A stretch of 64,000 nt of DNA, taken from positions 248,001 through 312,000 of the forward strand of contig CAJNAR010000158.1 of the NCBI GenBank assembly GCA_905220665.1. The letters are read 5' to 3'. Below the pieces are notes generated by a model. That model had not been told where the DNA came from. It saw only the letters and a list, made by a program, of their open reading frames with translations, and did not search any database. The DNA comes from Albugo candida (Eukaryota; Oomycota; Peronosporomycetes; Albuginales; Albuginaceae). A program made the position numbers and the translations under genes. Shown here in pieces: positions 1-10,360 of this stretch; positions within the stretch are counted from its first letter, which is position 1; every line of letters begins with the position of its first letter.

Positions 1-502
1 AATCACAAACTAGTCGAGATTTAGAAGGGTCTTCTTGCTTGGCACCTAGGGCGAGCCCATCTTTGTCGCAAGATGACGATGGAGTTGACGACCTTGAAAA
101 TGAATTGCTGGACGGCTTGGATGAGAAGTCAGCTGCTGGAGGTAGAATGCTGTCGTGTAGTGTTCATTTTATCCGAGCTTACTGCTCAATCATTGCAAGT
201 AGATGCATCGTATCAACAGAATCCAAATTATCTCGAATTGGTTGCGACACGAGAACGACTCCAGAAGTGTCTTCAGGATTCTAATAGAAATATTTTCGAG
301 CTTGCGGCCAAAGTGGACGCCAACTCTAACATAGTCGTCAAGGTATATCACTTTCGTACTTTCATTGTCGGCTGCTCAAGTCAAATCGTATTTCCAGAAT
401 CGATTCAAGCAGATGCTTGAAACAACACAAGCACAAAAAGCGAAGATCGCTCAAGAACTCGTAGAAACCGTAGAAAGAATCAAACAGATGGAAACTGTCT
501 AA
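1..502 (+). CDS. 3' end of a small coiled-coil protein gene (partial)
   Basis: The end of a spliced gene that enters from the left edge. An acidic exon (DDDGVDDLENELLDGLDEK) is read to about 139. A GT...AG intron ends near 199, and an exon with helical sequence (NYLELVATRERLQKCLQDS) runs to about 341. A second intron (about 342-380) is followed by a last exon ending in KIAQELVETVERIKQMETV and a TAA at 500-502. The two introns are inferred from splice signals and frame continuity. The protein is charged and largely helical; I do not recognise the family. Its 3' end faces the IF1-like gene 86 bp away. Confidence 0.55.
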
Positions 503-588
503 GCTTCCTTGAAAATCAGCAAAAGCGTCATTATTGAAATTAGCCACTAAAAGGGTCGTCTGTGTCTTCCTTCAACTCAACTGCGCAA

Positions 589-1016
589 TCAGTGCTCGTG
601 TTTCCACTTGATTAATGCTTTCGCCAAATCATCAGTTAAGTCAAGACCGGGTATCTTCTTCAAACCCGCGATGTCATGTTCAAGATGGTCTTTTGAGCCT
701 TTTTTGTCGTGCTGCGACACAAATCAATGAGATGAATGACACTTTCTAGTATATGTGTAGCTTTACCACATCGGTTTGGGATTTCAGTTTGTGTAGTAAT
801 TTACGCAAAGCTTTTTCGTCCTCCTTGCTGGATCAGAATTAGTCAATGGGATAGAATAGAAGATACAAACACATACTTGAAGTAAGATTTCTCCGCCGCA
901 CGTTCTTTTTGATCAAACCGATCGCTGAAAGATGCGATGAGGAATGGTGTTTGACTCGGTAAACATACATGCGGTAATCGGACGGATCCGCGCTGAAGAA
1001 TTCGACACAATGCCAT
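589..1016 (-). CDS. Mitochondrial ATPase inhibitor IF1-like protein (3 short exons)
   Basis: Exons 877-1016, 767-827 and 589-711 join in frame to 107 codons plus TGA; all introns have GT/AG ends. The N-terminus (MALCRILQRGSVRLPHV...) is basic and lacks acids, as expected of a mitochondrial presequence. Residues about 28-65 (FSDRFDQKERAAEKSYF then EDEKALRKLLHKL) follow the IATP/IF1 inhibitory helix pattern: F..R...E.A.E..Y, then a charged helix. A second helix after a HDKKGSKDHLEHDI stretch resembles the coiled-coil half. IF1 proteins bind the F1 catalytic interface and block ATP hydrolysis when the membrane potential collapses. The C-terminal tail (LTDDLAKALIKWKHEH) is not typical of animal IF1. 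Recognition is by motif pattern only. It converges with the gene ending at 502. Confidence 0.6.
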
Positions 1017-1104
1017 TTACAAATCTTTTTTTAAATGCTAGTTTTTGTGTAATGTACATCAACTATCAATTCGCTCTCTATTTTGCCTACGTTATCATGT
1101 AATT

Positions 1105-2935
1105 CTAGGATTTTTTCAAAGTCTGCGAAGGAATTCTCAATCCTACTGACTTGCTACCTATTCCTTTTTCCATATTCGTGCTTTTCTGTAAAAACACATG
1201 ATAGGGATGCGCTGCAGATAGATATCGATATTACGCTTACCATTTTGCGAGCGGGTTTTCGCAAAAGTTTGGTTTCGTTCTCCTGATTCAAGAGTCGATT
1301 TTCAGATTGGTCGCCATATTGATCGTTGACCTGCCCACACTCACTATGGAAAGTCTCGTCCGATTTATTCGTCCGTTTAATTTGCTCTGGTCCATGTTCA
1401 CCGATTCTCATCTACAGAAATAGTGTATCAGCTCCACATAAGCACATCGAATCTTAGACAACCTCCAAATGATGGAGCCTTTCCTCCAACGCAAGCGCCT
1501 GTTTCTTGATCCTACATTCGTTGTTCGTATCACTCTGCAATATAGAAGTCACTATTTGATGGTTGCAACTCACTTGCAAATAATATCATGGTAATTGCCA
1601 GCTTGAGAACGGTTACGCTTCTCTTCCGATGTTATTAGCAATCGTCTCTCGCTGAGTCTTTTCTGCGGAGTTGATATTGCCGAGGTAACTTGTTGTCGCT
1701 AAACACCGCACGAATTTAACGAAGAGAATGATAGTTTCTGTGTGGATGTGAGGTACCAACTGCTTGACGCTTGAACAAGTTACTTTTGATAGCCTCTCAA
1801 TGTGATTTTCGGATTTTGTTAGTTGATTGACCAAATCTTGCATGAGCTTTCCAACTTCTAGCTCAGATCTCCTAAGATCCGCTTCAACTTGCTCACGGAA
1901 AGATTCCATGGACTTTCGTATCATTTTATCACCACAATTGCTACTAGCCGGTTTTGATTCGAGTCGTGAATCCATCTCGATTTGCAGGGAAACGATACTT
2001 TTACCGAGAAGCTGCTGTGCGTCCAGCGTTTTACGTACCATGTCTCGTAATTGCGTCGTCTCCGCTCGAGAACCATCGAGCTCATCCTCTATTTTTTGAA
2101 CAATGATGTCGTATCTGGATGCCTGAGTCTCATCCATCCGCTCCAGCTTTGCGTACATATCTCTCATTTTTTCTCCTTTCCATAAAGAGAACTGCTGGTG
2201 CTGAACATGGTGAAATCGATCATGTTGTTTTCTTCAAATCTGTCATCAACTACTTACCAGATCTTCATTCAGATGTTCCAGTCTTGCGTGTTTTTCTTGC
2301 ATGGTACTTTGTACGATATCGTGTTCGCTTCGAAAAGAGTTCCTTATGGTTTCTATATGACCAAATAATTTTTCTTGAGTGTCTTTCAAATCCTGCATCC
2401 TTTTCTCGGCTGCACACAATGTCAACCGGCCATTCTCGGCTTCCTTAGCTAAGAAACTCCGTAATTGTGCGACTTCTTGACCCATTTGCATAGTGAGTTG
2501 ATCCGTATTGGATTCCAGACTCCGTAAATTACTTTCCATCGAAGCAATTCGGTGATTGTGGTCATAAAACTGCGACGAACACTGCTCCTTCCATGTATCC
2601 AGAGATTTTGCTATCACCGCTCCATTTTCCGTACACTCTATTCTTATCTGCTCTTGATAATCTTGATTTAATTGAATGATCTTTGAAAAAGAGGCAAGCT
2701 TTTTATCCTGGTCATTTTGCGATGTTTCCAGCTCCAAAAGTCTTTTTTCAAAGGATTGCGTGGCCAAACACGCTGCTGATACTCGCTCTAGCTGCACTTC
2801 CAAGTATGAAAGGTACGCATTTCGATCGGTCATAACTTTCTGTACTGAATTTGCATTATCTCCCGCTTTATGCTTTTGCAACGCATTCGACCGCATATAT
2901 TCTTCAAAGTAGGATCCCGATGCATTGACGCGCAT
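1105..2935 (-). CDS. Long coiled-coil protein, multi-exon
   Basis: Starts at ATG 2935. The first exon (2258-2935, 226 codons) and second exon (1784-2194, 137 codons) join in phase. Further short exons continue near 1680-1565, 1528-1460 and 1410-1239, and a last exon ends with TAG at 1105-1107. Nearly the whole product is heptad-like helix, rich in E, Q, L, K and S (e.g. FEKRLLELETSQNDQDKKL, RRSELEVGKLMQDLVNQL), with no enzymatic motif. It is probably a structural or scaffold protein of about 500 residues. I cannot name the family; a cytoskeletal or basal-body role would be a guess. The two largest exons are firm, the later ones less so. Confidence 0.6.
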
Positions 2936-3162
2936 GCTTCCTGTGTCGACTCAAGTTTCCAATCATTGTGATTGGGTAAAAACAAACCAATGCCGTTTAT
3001 CACAGTCACTTCTATGTCATAAGGCATCCATGCATCGAAGCTTCTGCATCGCAAGGGAATATCGTGTAAATAGTCTAAATAGTCTGTTGCATTAAATGAT
3101 AAACTATCAGTGCACCAGAGAAATATTAGGTTTATGGTTACTAGCAAGTTGTTCCTTTTCAT
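2830..3162 (-). CDS. Possible small secreted protein (110 aa)
   Basis: An ATG-initiated ORF whose first 22 residues (MKRNNLLVTINLIFLWCTDS) look like a signal peptide: two basic residues, a hydrophobic core, then small residues. The rest has four cysteines and no recognised domain. It overlaps the start of the coiled-coil gene by 106 bp in another frame, so at most one of the two frames is likely to be coding there. It may be a chance ORF in the 5' flank of that gene. Confidence 0.25.
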   Translation of the reverse strand: MKRNNLLVTINLIFLWCTDSLSFNATDYLDYLHDIPLRCRSFDAWMPYDIEVTVINGIGLFLPNHNDWKLESTQEACASMHRDPTLKNICGRMRCKSIKREIMQIQYRKL

Positions 3163-3329
3163 GTACTTTTACAAATTTATATAGGATAAGTATGGGATTA
3201 CCATCTGGGTGATAAAGGCGACTTGTATAGTAGAAAAGGGCTTCTAACTACTAGGGTTCCATCATGTAAAATTATAAACTATTCACATCGCGCACGCCTA
3301 CTCTATTCCGTGCATAACACTGAATCTAC

Positions 3330-3346
3330 TCATTCCATTGTCTTTG
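3330..3346 (+). promoter_or_regulatory. Oomycete-type initiator / core promoter
   Basis: TCATTCC followed by ATTGTCTTT matches the oomycete initiator consensus TCAYTYY with a pyrimidine-rich flanking element. It lies about 145 bp before the ATG of the FYVE gene. The first ATG in the long reading frame is 3481; the frame upstream opens only with TTG, which agrees with transcription starting here. Confidence 0.4.
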
Positions 3347-3480
3347 CTGCACGGACTACTTGGTACAGAATCGCGGGCACCTTCCCATCGAGAAGAATTT
3401 GATTGCATTCAACGCTAGAAATCTCGCTGACTTTAAAGCACAGCATCTACAATCAACGATATACACACAGACTTCGTACG

Positions 3481-6174
3481 ATGGATGTTTTCATCGCCCA
3501 ACCGCAGGTCTTTCTATCATCTCCATCCGCACTCATACAATCTCATCGAGCACCACCCTCAGCTCCTCCTCAACGAGCACCGCCCTCAGCTCCTCCTAAA
3601 CGACCACCTCCACCGCCGCCTACTTCATCGTCACAAATTGTGAAGGAAGCTGCATATCAAATTGTCAAGCCCACTCCTGTGTGCTCAAATGCGGCCACTT
3701 CACCCGTCTCTGCATCGTCTTCTTGTACCGCGGAATCAAGTCCATTGCAATCGTTTACCACCAAACAAGCAGATACTGAAGAAGAAAACCCACAGTTTCA
3801 AAGCTTGTCTCAAGAAAAACGTAATTTATTAACTCGCTTTATCGATGAGTCGGTGCAAGACGCTTATGAGCTTAGTCAAGGCCTGGGAAGAATCCAATGG
3901 TACGCGACCAAAACACGCGAAGGCGTTTCTATATGTCACGCAAAAGCCGATGCAAATTTGTCGATTGATGCGGCAGTACGGAGTAAATGTAACTTGATGG
4001 CATCTGTTGAAGAAATTTTAGATTTACTGACCACAGAAAGCACTGAAGAATTTTCAGGACTCGAAATGATCATGACTCCTCAAGAATTCCTCGACGGCCA
4101 GGTGTTATACACACTGCATCCAAGGGATCGTAGTCATCAAAATAATGTCCGCTTCGCATGTGTAAAATGGCATTGCTTAAAGACACTAGCTCCAGCAGTA
4201 ACCACCCACCGCGATTATCTGTACGTTGAGCTGGTTGACCAGTTTATCGATCCGACCACAGGAGCCCTGGTTGGATTCCGGCTATCAAAATCTATCGAGT
4301 TGAATGAAATTCCTGTCGATGATACTGCCCATCTATTTGTACGTGCACGGACATTGATGCTGACAACAGCCACCGCCAAAATCATTGCTCCAGTCAAAGG
4401 CGAAGAACATACACTCAGCTCCTCTGTAGAGCTTTCATCAATGATCATCAATGATCTAGGTGAGCGTTTACCAACATGGCTGGTGAATAAAATGGTCGAC
4501 TCAGCCGCATTGCGATCAGCCCGCCTGCGCGACCATATAAACCAGAAGAAAATGGATGTATTTGTCTTTGTTCGATCCAGCGAAATGGTGCCATTTTGTA
4601 AGCGTGTATGTTGTATCATTTGTACCAAAAGTTTTTCATTCATACGGAAAAAGTACAATTGCGTCGCTTGTGGTGATGTCATTTGTACTCAGTGCAGTAT
4701 TCATCAATTGATTGTTCCCCAACAATACGCAGAACACATTGGCAAACGAAAAGCTAGGATCTGTATTCAGTGCAGTAGCAGAATTGGGAAGAAGAAAAAA
4801 GATTCAGAAACCAGCACTTGTCCCAGTTCGGTAATTTCCTTCGATGAAGGTGGTAAAACAGATTTTTCTAGAAATCGTGACTCTTGCGAATCGTACGTGT
4901 CTAGAAATTCAAGTGCCGGCGCACGAAATAGTAATGGTAGACTCGATGGAAGCTCTTGTCATTTCCGGACGGGAGGGGATGATGATATTCGACCAAGTTG
5001 GCTTTCAGTTGGAACGAATACAACACTTTCTATGGACTCAAATGCTTCTATGGAAGACTCAATCTCCAGATTTTGTACCACTCGTGACTCAATCACTGCT
5101 CCTCTGAGCCTTACCAGTAGCATGGATGAAGTCGGAAAATCGGAACCATTGCAAAGACCCACGGAGGCTCGGAAACACGTCTCAAACGTAGAAATTGATC
5201 TTGGAATTGGACGATACAAGACAAAATTAACGCGAACACAGTCAGACCTGATACCACCATCCCAAGACTTTGCACGTTCAAACAAGATGGAAAGACATTC
5301 CGAACGATGCGTTCGGAATCCCTCCTTGCCTTCACGTCAATATCTTTCTGAAACTGGAAGAGGAGATAATCCAACAATTGAATTAGAAGAAACAATTCCA
5401 GAAATAGTGATGAAAAAGACTACGCGCGTCAATTTGCGAAACTCCATTTCCGCAGAAGTGATTGCAGAAATTGGTGACGCAGAGGTGAAGCTCCCACATC
5501 GAACGTCCATACGACCGCAGCGTAGTCATGTACCAGAGGCACAGTTGCAGCGGCCCAAAAGAGATCCACCTGCCCGCCCTTCAGCTCCTCCGCCCAGGAA
5601 GCCGCAGCTACAATCGCTCCCTCTTCCTCCCGAGACCCCTCGATCATCCTGTGTGGATTTTGAGAACGATACAGCTGCCATGGCGAGCCTTCAAGTGCAT
5701 TTAAATCGAATGACTGAGATTTCGCAATCCTTACGCGAATTGAATGTTTTTGACAAAAGGCATTTGCAGACACGAGCCAGCACAGTGAATGCTTTTGCCA
5801 GTTTGTCCAAGATGGAGGGAATTCCAGACGCAGTGGATCCACCTTCTATCACTATTTCGACGAGTCCGTTGCCAGCACTCGCTTTACATGAAGTTGATAG
5901 TGCTACCCTGGCAACTATACAACAAAGTGAAACTAGTCCAACGAATGCCTCATACTTTGTGGATGGGGACAAGACGTTCCCTGGTTTTCTACCCGACTCG
6001 GCGTTTGTCGAATCGCTCGAAGAAGGAGAACTTGCAGATGGATGGAAAGCTGTTCATTCCAAGACAACCGGCAAGATGTACTTTTACAATGAATCTCATG
6101 GAACAACTTCCTGGACTGTGCCGGACGCAGAACCTCAAACAGAAGACATAGATGCCGCCTATTTGATTCTATAA
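3481..6174 (+). CDS. START-like / FYVE / WW domain protein, 897 aa
   Basis: A single-exon gene. Residues about 20-50 are proline-rich (PPSAPPKRPPPPPP). Residues about 115-345 resemble the START-like lipid-binding region that precedes FYVE in many oomycete proteins. Residues about 368-435 form an eight-cysteine FYVE-type zinc finger (CCIIC...CVACGDVICTQCS...CIQCS). A long, serine-rich low-complexity middle part follows, with a second proline run near 700 (PPARPSAPPPRKP). A WW domain lies at about 852-885 (DGWKAVHSKTTGKMYFYN...TSWTVP). FYVE domains read PI3P on endosomes, and WW domains bind proline-rich ligands. The usual R(R/K)HHCR ligand motif is replaced by RKKYNCVACG, so PI3P binding may be weakened or changed. 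The start is the first ATG after the putative initiator. Confidence 0.85.
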   Translation: MDVFIAQPQVFLSSPSALIQSHRAPPSAPPQRAPPSAPPKRPPPPPPTSSSQIVKEAAYQIVKPTPVCSNAATSPVSASSSCTAESSPLQSFTTKQADTEEENPQFQSLSQEKRNLLTRFIDESVQDAYELSQGLGRIQWYATKTREGVSICHAKADANLSIDAAVRSKCNLMASVEEILDLLTTESTEEFSGLEMIMTPQEFLDGQVLYTLHPRDRSHQNNVRFACVKWHCLKTLAPAVTTHRDYLYVELVDQFIDPTTGALVGFRLSKSIELNEIPVDDTAHLFVRARTLMLTTATAKIIAPVKGEEHTLSSSVELSSMIINDLGERLPTWLVNKMVDSAALRSARLRDHINQKKMDVFVFVRSSEMVPFCKRVCCIICTKSFSFIRKKYNCVACGDVICTQCSIHQLIVPQQYAEHIGKRKARICIQCSSRIGKKKKDSETSTCPSSVISFDEGGKTDFSRNRDSCESYVSRNSSAGARNSNGRLDGSSCHFRTGGDDDIRPSWLSVGTNTTLSMDSNASMEDSISRFCTTRDSITAPLSLTSSMDEVGKSEPLQRPTEARKHVSNVEIDLGIGRYKTKLTRTQSDLIPPSQDFARSNKMERHSERCVRNPSLPSRQYLSETGRGDNPTIELEETIPEIVMKKTTRVNLRNSISAEVIAEIGDAEVKLPHRTSIRPQRSHVPEAQLQRPKRDPPARPSAPPPRKPQLQSLPLPPETPRSSCVDFENDTAAMASLQVHLNRMTEISQSLRELNVFDKRHLQTRASTVNAFASLSKMEGIPDAVDPPSITISTSPLPALALHEVDSATLATIQQSETSPTNASYFVDGDKTFPGFLPDSAFVESLEEGELADGWKAVHSKTTGKMYFYNESHGTTSWTVPDAEPQTEDIDAAYLIL

Positions 6175-6214
6175 GACACACAGAATATATTGTTTCGTGA
6201 CGTTCATTTTATCT

Positions 6215-7619
6215 TCATTTGTATGGACATAATTCAGAAGTATGGGCAGATGCGGGAACACCACAATAGGCGCACTCGTTTTCATTCTGAGAGACGGATG
6301 CTACTTTTGTCTCACATCCAGATTCATTTTTGTCGGTAACCTCAGCCTGGATGTCCGTCCGATGGTGGTCGAACCCGTCTTGATTCGATGCGATTGGCAA
6401 TGGACTCGTGCTTGGATGCGATGGAAGAGTTTCGGGCGTTTCTGCAACTGCCGCTTTTGAGTTCACTGGTCTGAATGTCGCAAATCGTATCACTTTTTCT
6501 TTTCGCCCAAGCTTTCCCAGCAATCGAGTCACCTAGCCAGAAACGCTGCAAACTCAGGTTTACAGCTGCGAGGATTCGATAAAGAACATACTTGTTGCAA
6601 CGACATGAGAGAAGCGTTGACTTCATTGATACCGATTATATACATTCCCGGATACACACTACCGTGGGTTTCAATAGGTCCTCTTCCTCCTCCTGGAATA
6701 TCGCCAAATCCATGTATCACTGCACAGTCTTGGATTCCACTATTTAAAAGCACGCCGAGCGGGCCTGGAGGAACACGAATTTCAATCACATCTTTGATTT
6801 CATTTTCTTCTTCGCTGTCACTGTCATTATCGAAAAATGCCTGTCCTTGCAATAGAGCATCATATATTTCCTCTTCCTGTTGTTCTACCTGCTTCTTTTG
6901 CAAATCTTGCGGCGTGATTGCATGGATCGCTTCTGCGTACGTAAAATCAAGTTTTCGAAGCTCTTCATAGTGTGGATTCAATCCAATGATACGATAATCG
7001 ATGCCTGACCAGAGATTCACCAATAAGCATTGCCGAGTGTCTTCATAGTAAAGCGCTCGGAGACTTCGATTTTGCATGGACACTATAGGCTGATAATCCA
7101 CTACTGTTGCTCGATGCCCAAGGTGAAGTATAACATAACCGTTCAGGCTTTCGGGTTCTTTAATTGGCGCAACGCATCCCTGTGAACGCAAAAGTTCGAT
7201 AACCTGCAAATGGCCCTTCCAAATTGCAAGATCCAAGGCGCTGTAGCCGTCCTACCTCCGCATAAAAACAGAATTACTGATATAGACATAAGCAAATACG
7301 ACAATTCGACATAGACTTAAGAAAAACAATATTTACATCTGTGAGCGCCATCAAATCTGCACCTAATTGTAATAGCATCAAGACGATTTGCGTGTTACCC
7401 ATCAAAGACGCACAATGTAGCATACTGAATCCTCCGCTCTGTGGGCTGAGAGTCTTACTCGTGCGCACAATCCGATGCATCAGGAGAATTTACCTCTGTT
7501 ATCGCTGATACATCGGCCTTGCCTAATTTCAGAGTAAGATACCTCCGCGCCTTATCTATATTTTCCTCCAAAATTGCATCGCGTAGAAACTGATTGCTTT
7601 TTTGCTGCAGTAAATTCAT
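6215..7619 (-). CDS. Ankyrin-repeat / PDZ-like protein, 4 exons, 406 aa
   Basis: Exons 7494-7619, 7337-7453, 6592-7251 and 6215-6532 are all phase 0 and total 407 codons. Residues about 43-105 hold two ankyrin repeats (GFSMLHCASLMGNTQIVLML and GYSALDLAIWKGHLQVIELL). A glutamine/glutamate linker follows. A PDZ-like region comes next (VPPGPLGVLLN, the carboxylate-binding-loop type sequence, to about VIRFATFRP); the last intron cuts through it. The C-terminus ends in a short cysteine/histidine cluster (CAYCGVPASAHTSELC) that could bind zinc. It is likely a scaffold or adaptor protein; its partners are unknown. Its 3' end faces the FYVE gene 40 bp away, and its 5' end diverges from the helicase gene. 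Confidence 0.75.
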
Positions 7620-7849
7620 AGCGAGATAAACGGTTGATGAAAGTCAATGTCGGGTTTAATGTGGTTCACATCAAACGTATTGTATGTCTGATTGGCTGCA
7701 CCAATAGATTGCTCGCGCAAAACGAATGGCAAACATGCTGAAGAGCTCCGGGGACGATCTCATCCGAACGATCGCATCCGATGATGAGGTATAAGTATCG
7801 CTTGATGGAATATATGATATGGCTAGACGAATGTTTCTTGTAGCTTTCG

Positions 7850-10330
7850 ATGCATGGCGCGTCAAGTGATGACGAAAGCAGCATTCACCCATATCTCCTG
7901 ACCGCTCAAGAAAAAAAGTCGGATGAAAGTGTTCCTGGAAATGTCAAAGATGGCCTTGCAGAAGATTTTCAATTTGATGAAGATGAATGTGTGTTTCTTG
8001 CAGACAAAATGACAAACAGTCACAACTCTAGCATAAAATCGCGTTCTTCTCGGACAACTTTCCTGCAGCAAAGGATCGATGAAAGAAGAAAGAATAAAAG
8101 CATTGATCGCGCAGTACAGGATGAAGCTAAAGAAGAAAAACAACAAAGCCCTTCCAGTATTACAGAGAATTCTGATAATGAAGATCAAAAAGAGGAGAAT
8201 ACCGATGCAACAAGTCATAGTACTTCAGACGAGGAGCCAGATAAAGTGACAAAGCAGCCAGGTGTAGTCGAAGAAGAAGCTAGACTTCAAGAGGCGTTGA
8301 AAAATGAGAAATTACGTGCAAAAAGTAAGGTAGAACCAGAGCAAGATGATGAAGAACGCGTCAAAGCATTAGCATTCTTTGAAAATAATCCGTTTGTGAG
8401 TTCGGGTAAAAACAAGCAAGTCAGCACTATAAAGGTAGACACATTTGCGGACTTCAAATTATCACGACCAATTCTTCGAGCACTGAACCAAATGGAACTC
8501 ACAAAGCCAACATTGATCCAAGAATATGCGATCCCCATGGCTTTACTTGGCAAGGATATCTGTGCGAGTGCGCAAACAGGCTCGGGTAAAACCGCGGCTT
8601 TCTTGTTACCCATCTTGGAGCGCTTACAGCTTCGGTCTCGTCGTATTGCCGCAACTCGTGTCCTCATCATTTGTCCTGTCCGTGAGCTAGCAACTCAGTG
8701 TCAATCAGTGCTTATCAAACTTGCTCGATTCACCGATATCACAAGCGCATTAGTCGTTGGAGGACTGCCTCTTAAGGCTCAAGAGCTGGAGCTCCGAACT
8801 TGTCCGGATATCATTGTCTGCACACCCGGTCGAATGATTGACCATTTGCGAAATTCTCCGAGTGTGCACTTGGACTCCCTTGAGATTCTTGTGCTGGACG
8901 AAGCAGATCGTTTGCTTGAGCTCGGATTTACCGAGGAAATACAAGAATTAGTTCGAATGTGCCCAAGAGCACGGCAAACAATGCTTTTTTCGGCCACAAT
9001 GACATCAAAAATTGACCAGCTGATTGCCTTATCTATGAAGCGCCCAGTACGAATATGCGCAGATCCTTTGTTCGATATGTCCAAGCATTTGGTTCAGGAG
9101 TTTGTACGCATTCGACCCAACCGGGAAGCAGATCGTGATGCTATTTTGCTTGCACTTTGCACTCGGACATTCACACAGAAGACAATTGTTTTCATGGAGA
9201 CCAAGATTCATGCACATCGGATGATGATTCTATTTGGATTGTCGGGAATCAAAGCTGCTGAACTGCATGGAAACCTTTCTCAGCAGGAGCGACTTGATGC
9301 ACTGGAGCAATTTCGGCAAGGAGCTGTTGATATTTTACTATGTACGGATGTAGCCGCACGTGGAATCGACGTGAAGGGAGTCCATGCTGTCATCAATTAT
9401 GAAATGCCAAAGGATATCACTACCTACGTTCATCGTGTTGGGCGAACAGCAAGAGCTGGCCAAGTCGGACGTGCAGTGACACTCACAAGCGAGTCTCGTC
9501 GTCTTATCATGAAACAAGTGACTCGTCATTGTCATGGGTTCGCTAAAGCACGGGCTGTTCCCGATACTGTCATAACGCAGTGGAAAGCCAAAATACAGAG
9601 TCTGCAGCAGGATATCGCACATATTTTGATGGAAGAGAAAGTTGAGAAACGCATGCACAATGTTGAAAAAGAAGCTCGCCGCGCTCAAAATCTGATTTCG
9701 TACCAGGACGAGATTACTTCACGACCAGCTCGAACCTGGTTTGTATCGGAGAAAGAGAAAAAAAAGATTCAGGAGAACGCCGCGTTACAGCGCCTTGAGA
9801 ATCAATCTGCAGCCGCTGAACAAGGTACAAGCAAAAAACGTAAAGCTGATGGTGACGCAGGCGTCAGTGAGACCAAAACGAAGCATTTGAATCATCGAAA
9901 ACGGCGCCTCCATGAGATCCGTCAACATGAAGAACAGCTTGTCAGCGCTCATAAACAGCATGATGAAGAGGGACAAAACACTAAACATGCAAAGAAACCG
10001 TTTACGGAGAAGTCAGTCGTTGGAGCCGCAAAACGAGCTAAACGTTCCAATCTTCAGGCCACTAGACATAGAGAACAAGAATCTATAGCTGATTTATCGA
10101 ATCGAAAACGTCAAAAGCGTCAGGCTACGGGTAAAGGCAAACGTCAAATGGGATCTGAGGCTTTCAGTAGTGATGGTGGTGGCGCAAGGAATGCAAAAAA
10201 GCAAAGCCGGTCGTCTGATAAAATACGTAAGCCTGCTTTTGAGTTCAAGGAGAAACTCACAGATCGTAAGCATCACACGAAGAAAAGCAAGCAAGCCTTC
10301 AAGTCCAAATCAAAATTCAAACGTAGGTAG
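7850..10330 (+). CDS. DRS1: DEAD-box RNA helicase, DDX27/Drs1 type, 826 aa
   Basis: An intronless gene starting at ATG 7850. An acidic, serine-rich N-terminus precedes the helicase core. The Q motif is near residue 200 (LTKPTLIQEYAIP), motif I AQTGSGKT near 239, PVRELA (Ia), TPGRMIDHL (Ib), DEAD near 350, SAT near 380, and the C-terminal motifs TDVAARGID and HRVGRTARAG near 527. The tail from about 600 is very rich in K, R, Q and H (RKRRLHEIRQHEEQ, SKSKFKRR), as in nucleolar helicases. Drs1/DDX27 acts in 60S ribosomal subunit assembly (27S pre-rRNA processing). All catalytic motifs are intact. The assignment within the DEAD family rests on the core plus the acidic head and basic tail. Confidence 0.88.
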   Translation: MHGASSDDESSIHPYLLTAQEKKSDESVPGNVKDGLAEDFQFDEDECVFLADKMTNSHNSSIKSRSSRTTFLQQRIDERRKNKSIDRAVQDEAKEEKQQSPSSITENSDNEDQKEENTDATSHSTSDEEPDKVTKQPGVVEEEARLQEALKNEKLRAKSKVEPEQDDEERVKALAFFENNPFVSSGKNKQVSTIKVDTFADFKLSRPILRALNQMELTKPTLIQEYAIPMALLGKDICASAQTGSGKTAAFLLPILERLQLRSRRIAATRVLIICPVRELATQCQSVLIKLARFTDITSALVVGGLPLKAQELELRTCPDIIVCTPGRMIDHLRNSPSVHLDSLEILVLDEADRLLELGFTEEIQELVRMCPRARQTMLFSATMTSKIDQLIALSMKRPVRICADPLFDMSKHLVQEFVRIRPNREADRDAILLALCTRTFTQKTIVFMETKIHAHRMMILFGLSGIKAAELHGNLSQQERLDALEQFRQGAVDILLCTDVAARGIDVKGVHAVINYEMPKDITTYVHRVGRTARAGQVGRAVTLTSESRRLIMKQVTRHCHGFAKARAVPDTVITQWKAKIQSLQQDIAHILMEEKVEKRMHNVEKEARRAQNLISYQDEITSRPARTWFVSEKEKKKIQENAALQRLENQSAAAEQGTSKKRKADGDAGVSETKTKHLNHRKRRLHEIRQHEEQLVSAHKQHDEEGQNTKHAKKPFTEKSVVGAAKRAKRSNLQATRHREQESIADLSNRKRQKRQATGKGKRQMGSEAFSSDGGGARNAKKQSRSSDKIRKPAFEFKEKLTDRKHHTKKSKQAFKSKSKFKRR

Positions 10331-10360
10331 ATACACTTCCAAGCCACGATGTCTATCAAG

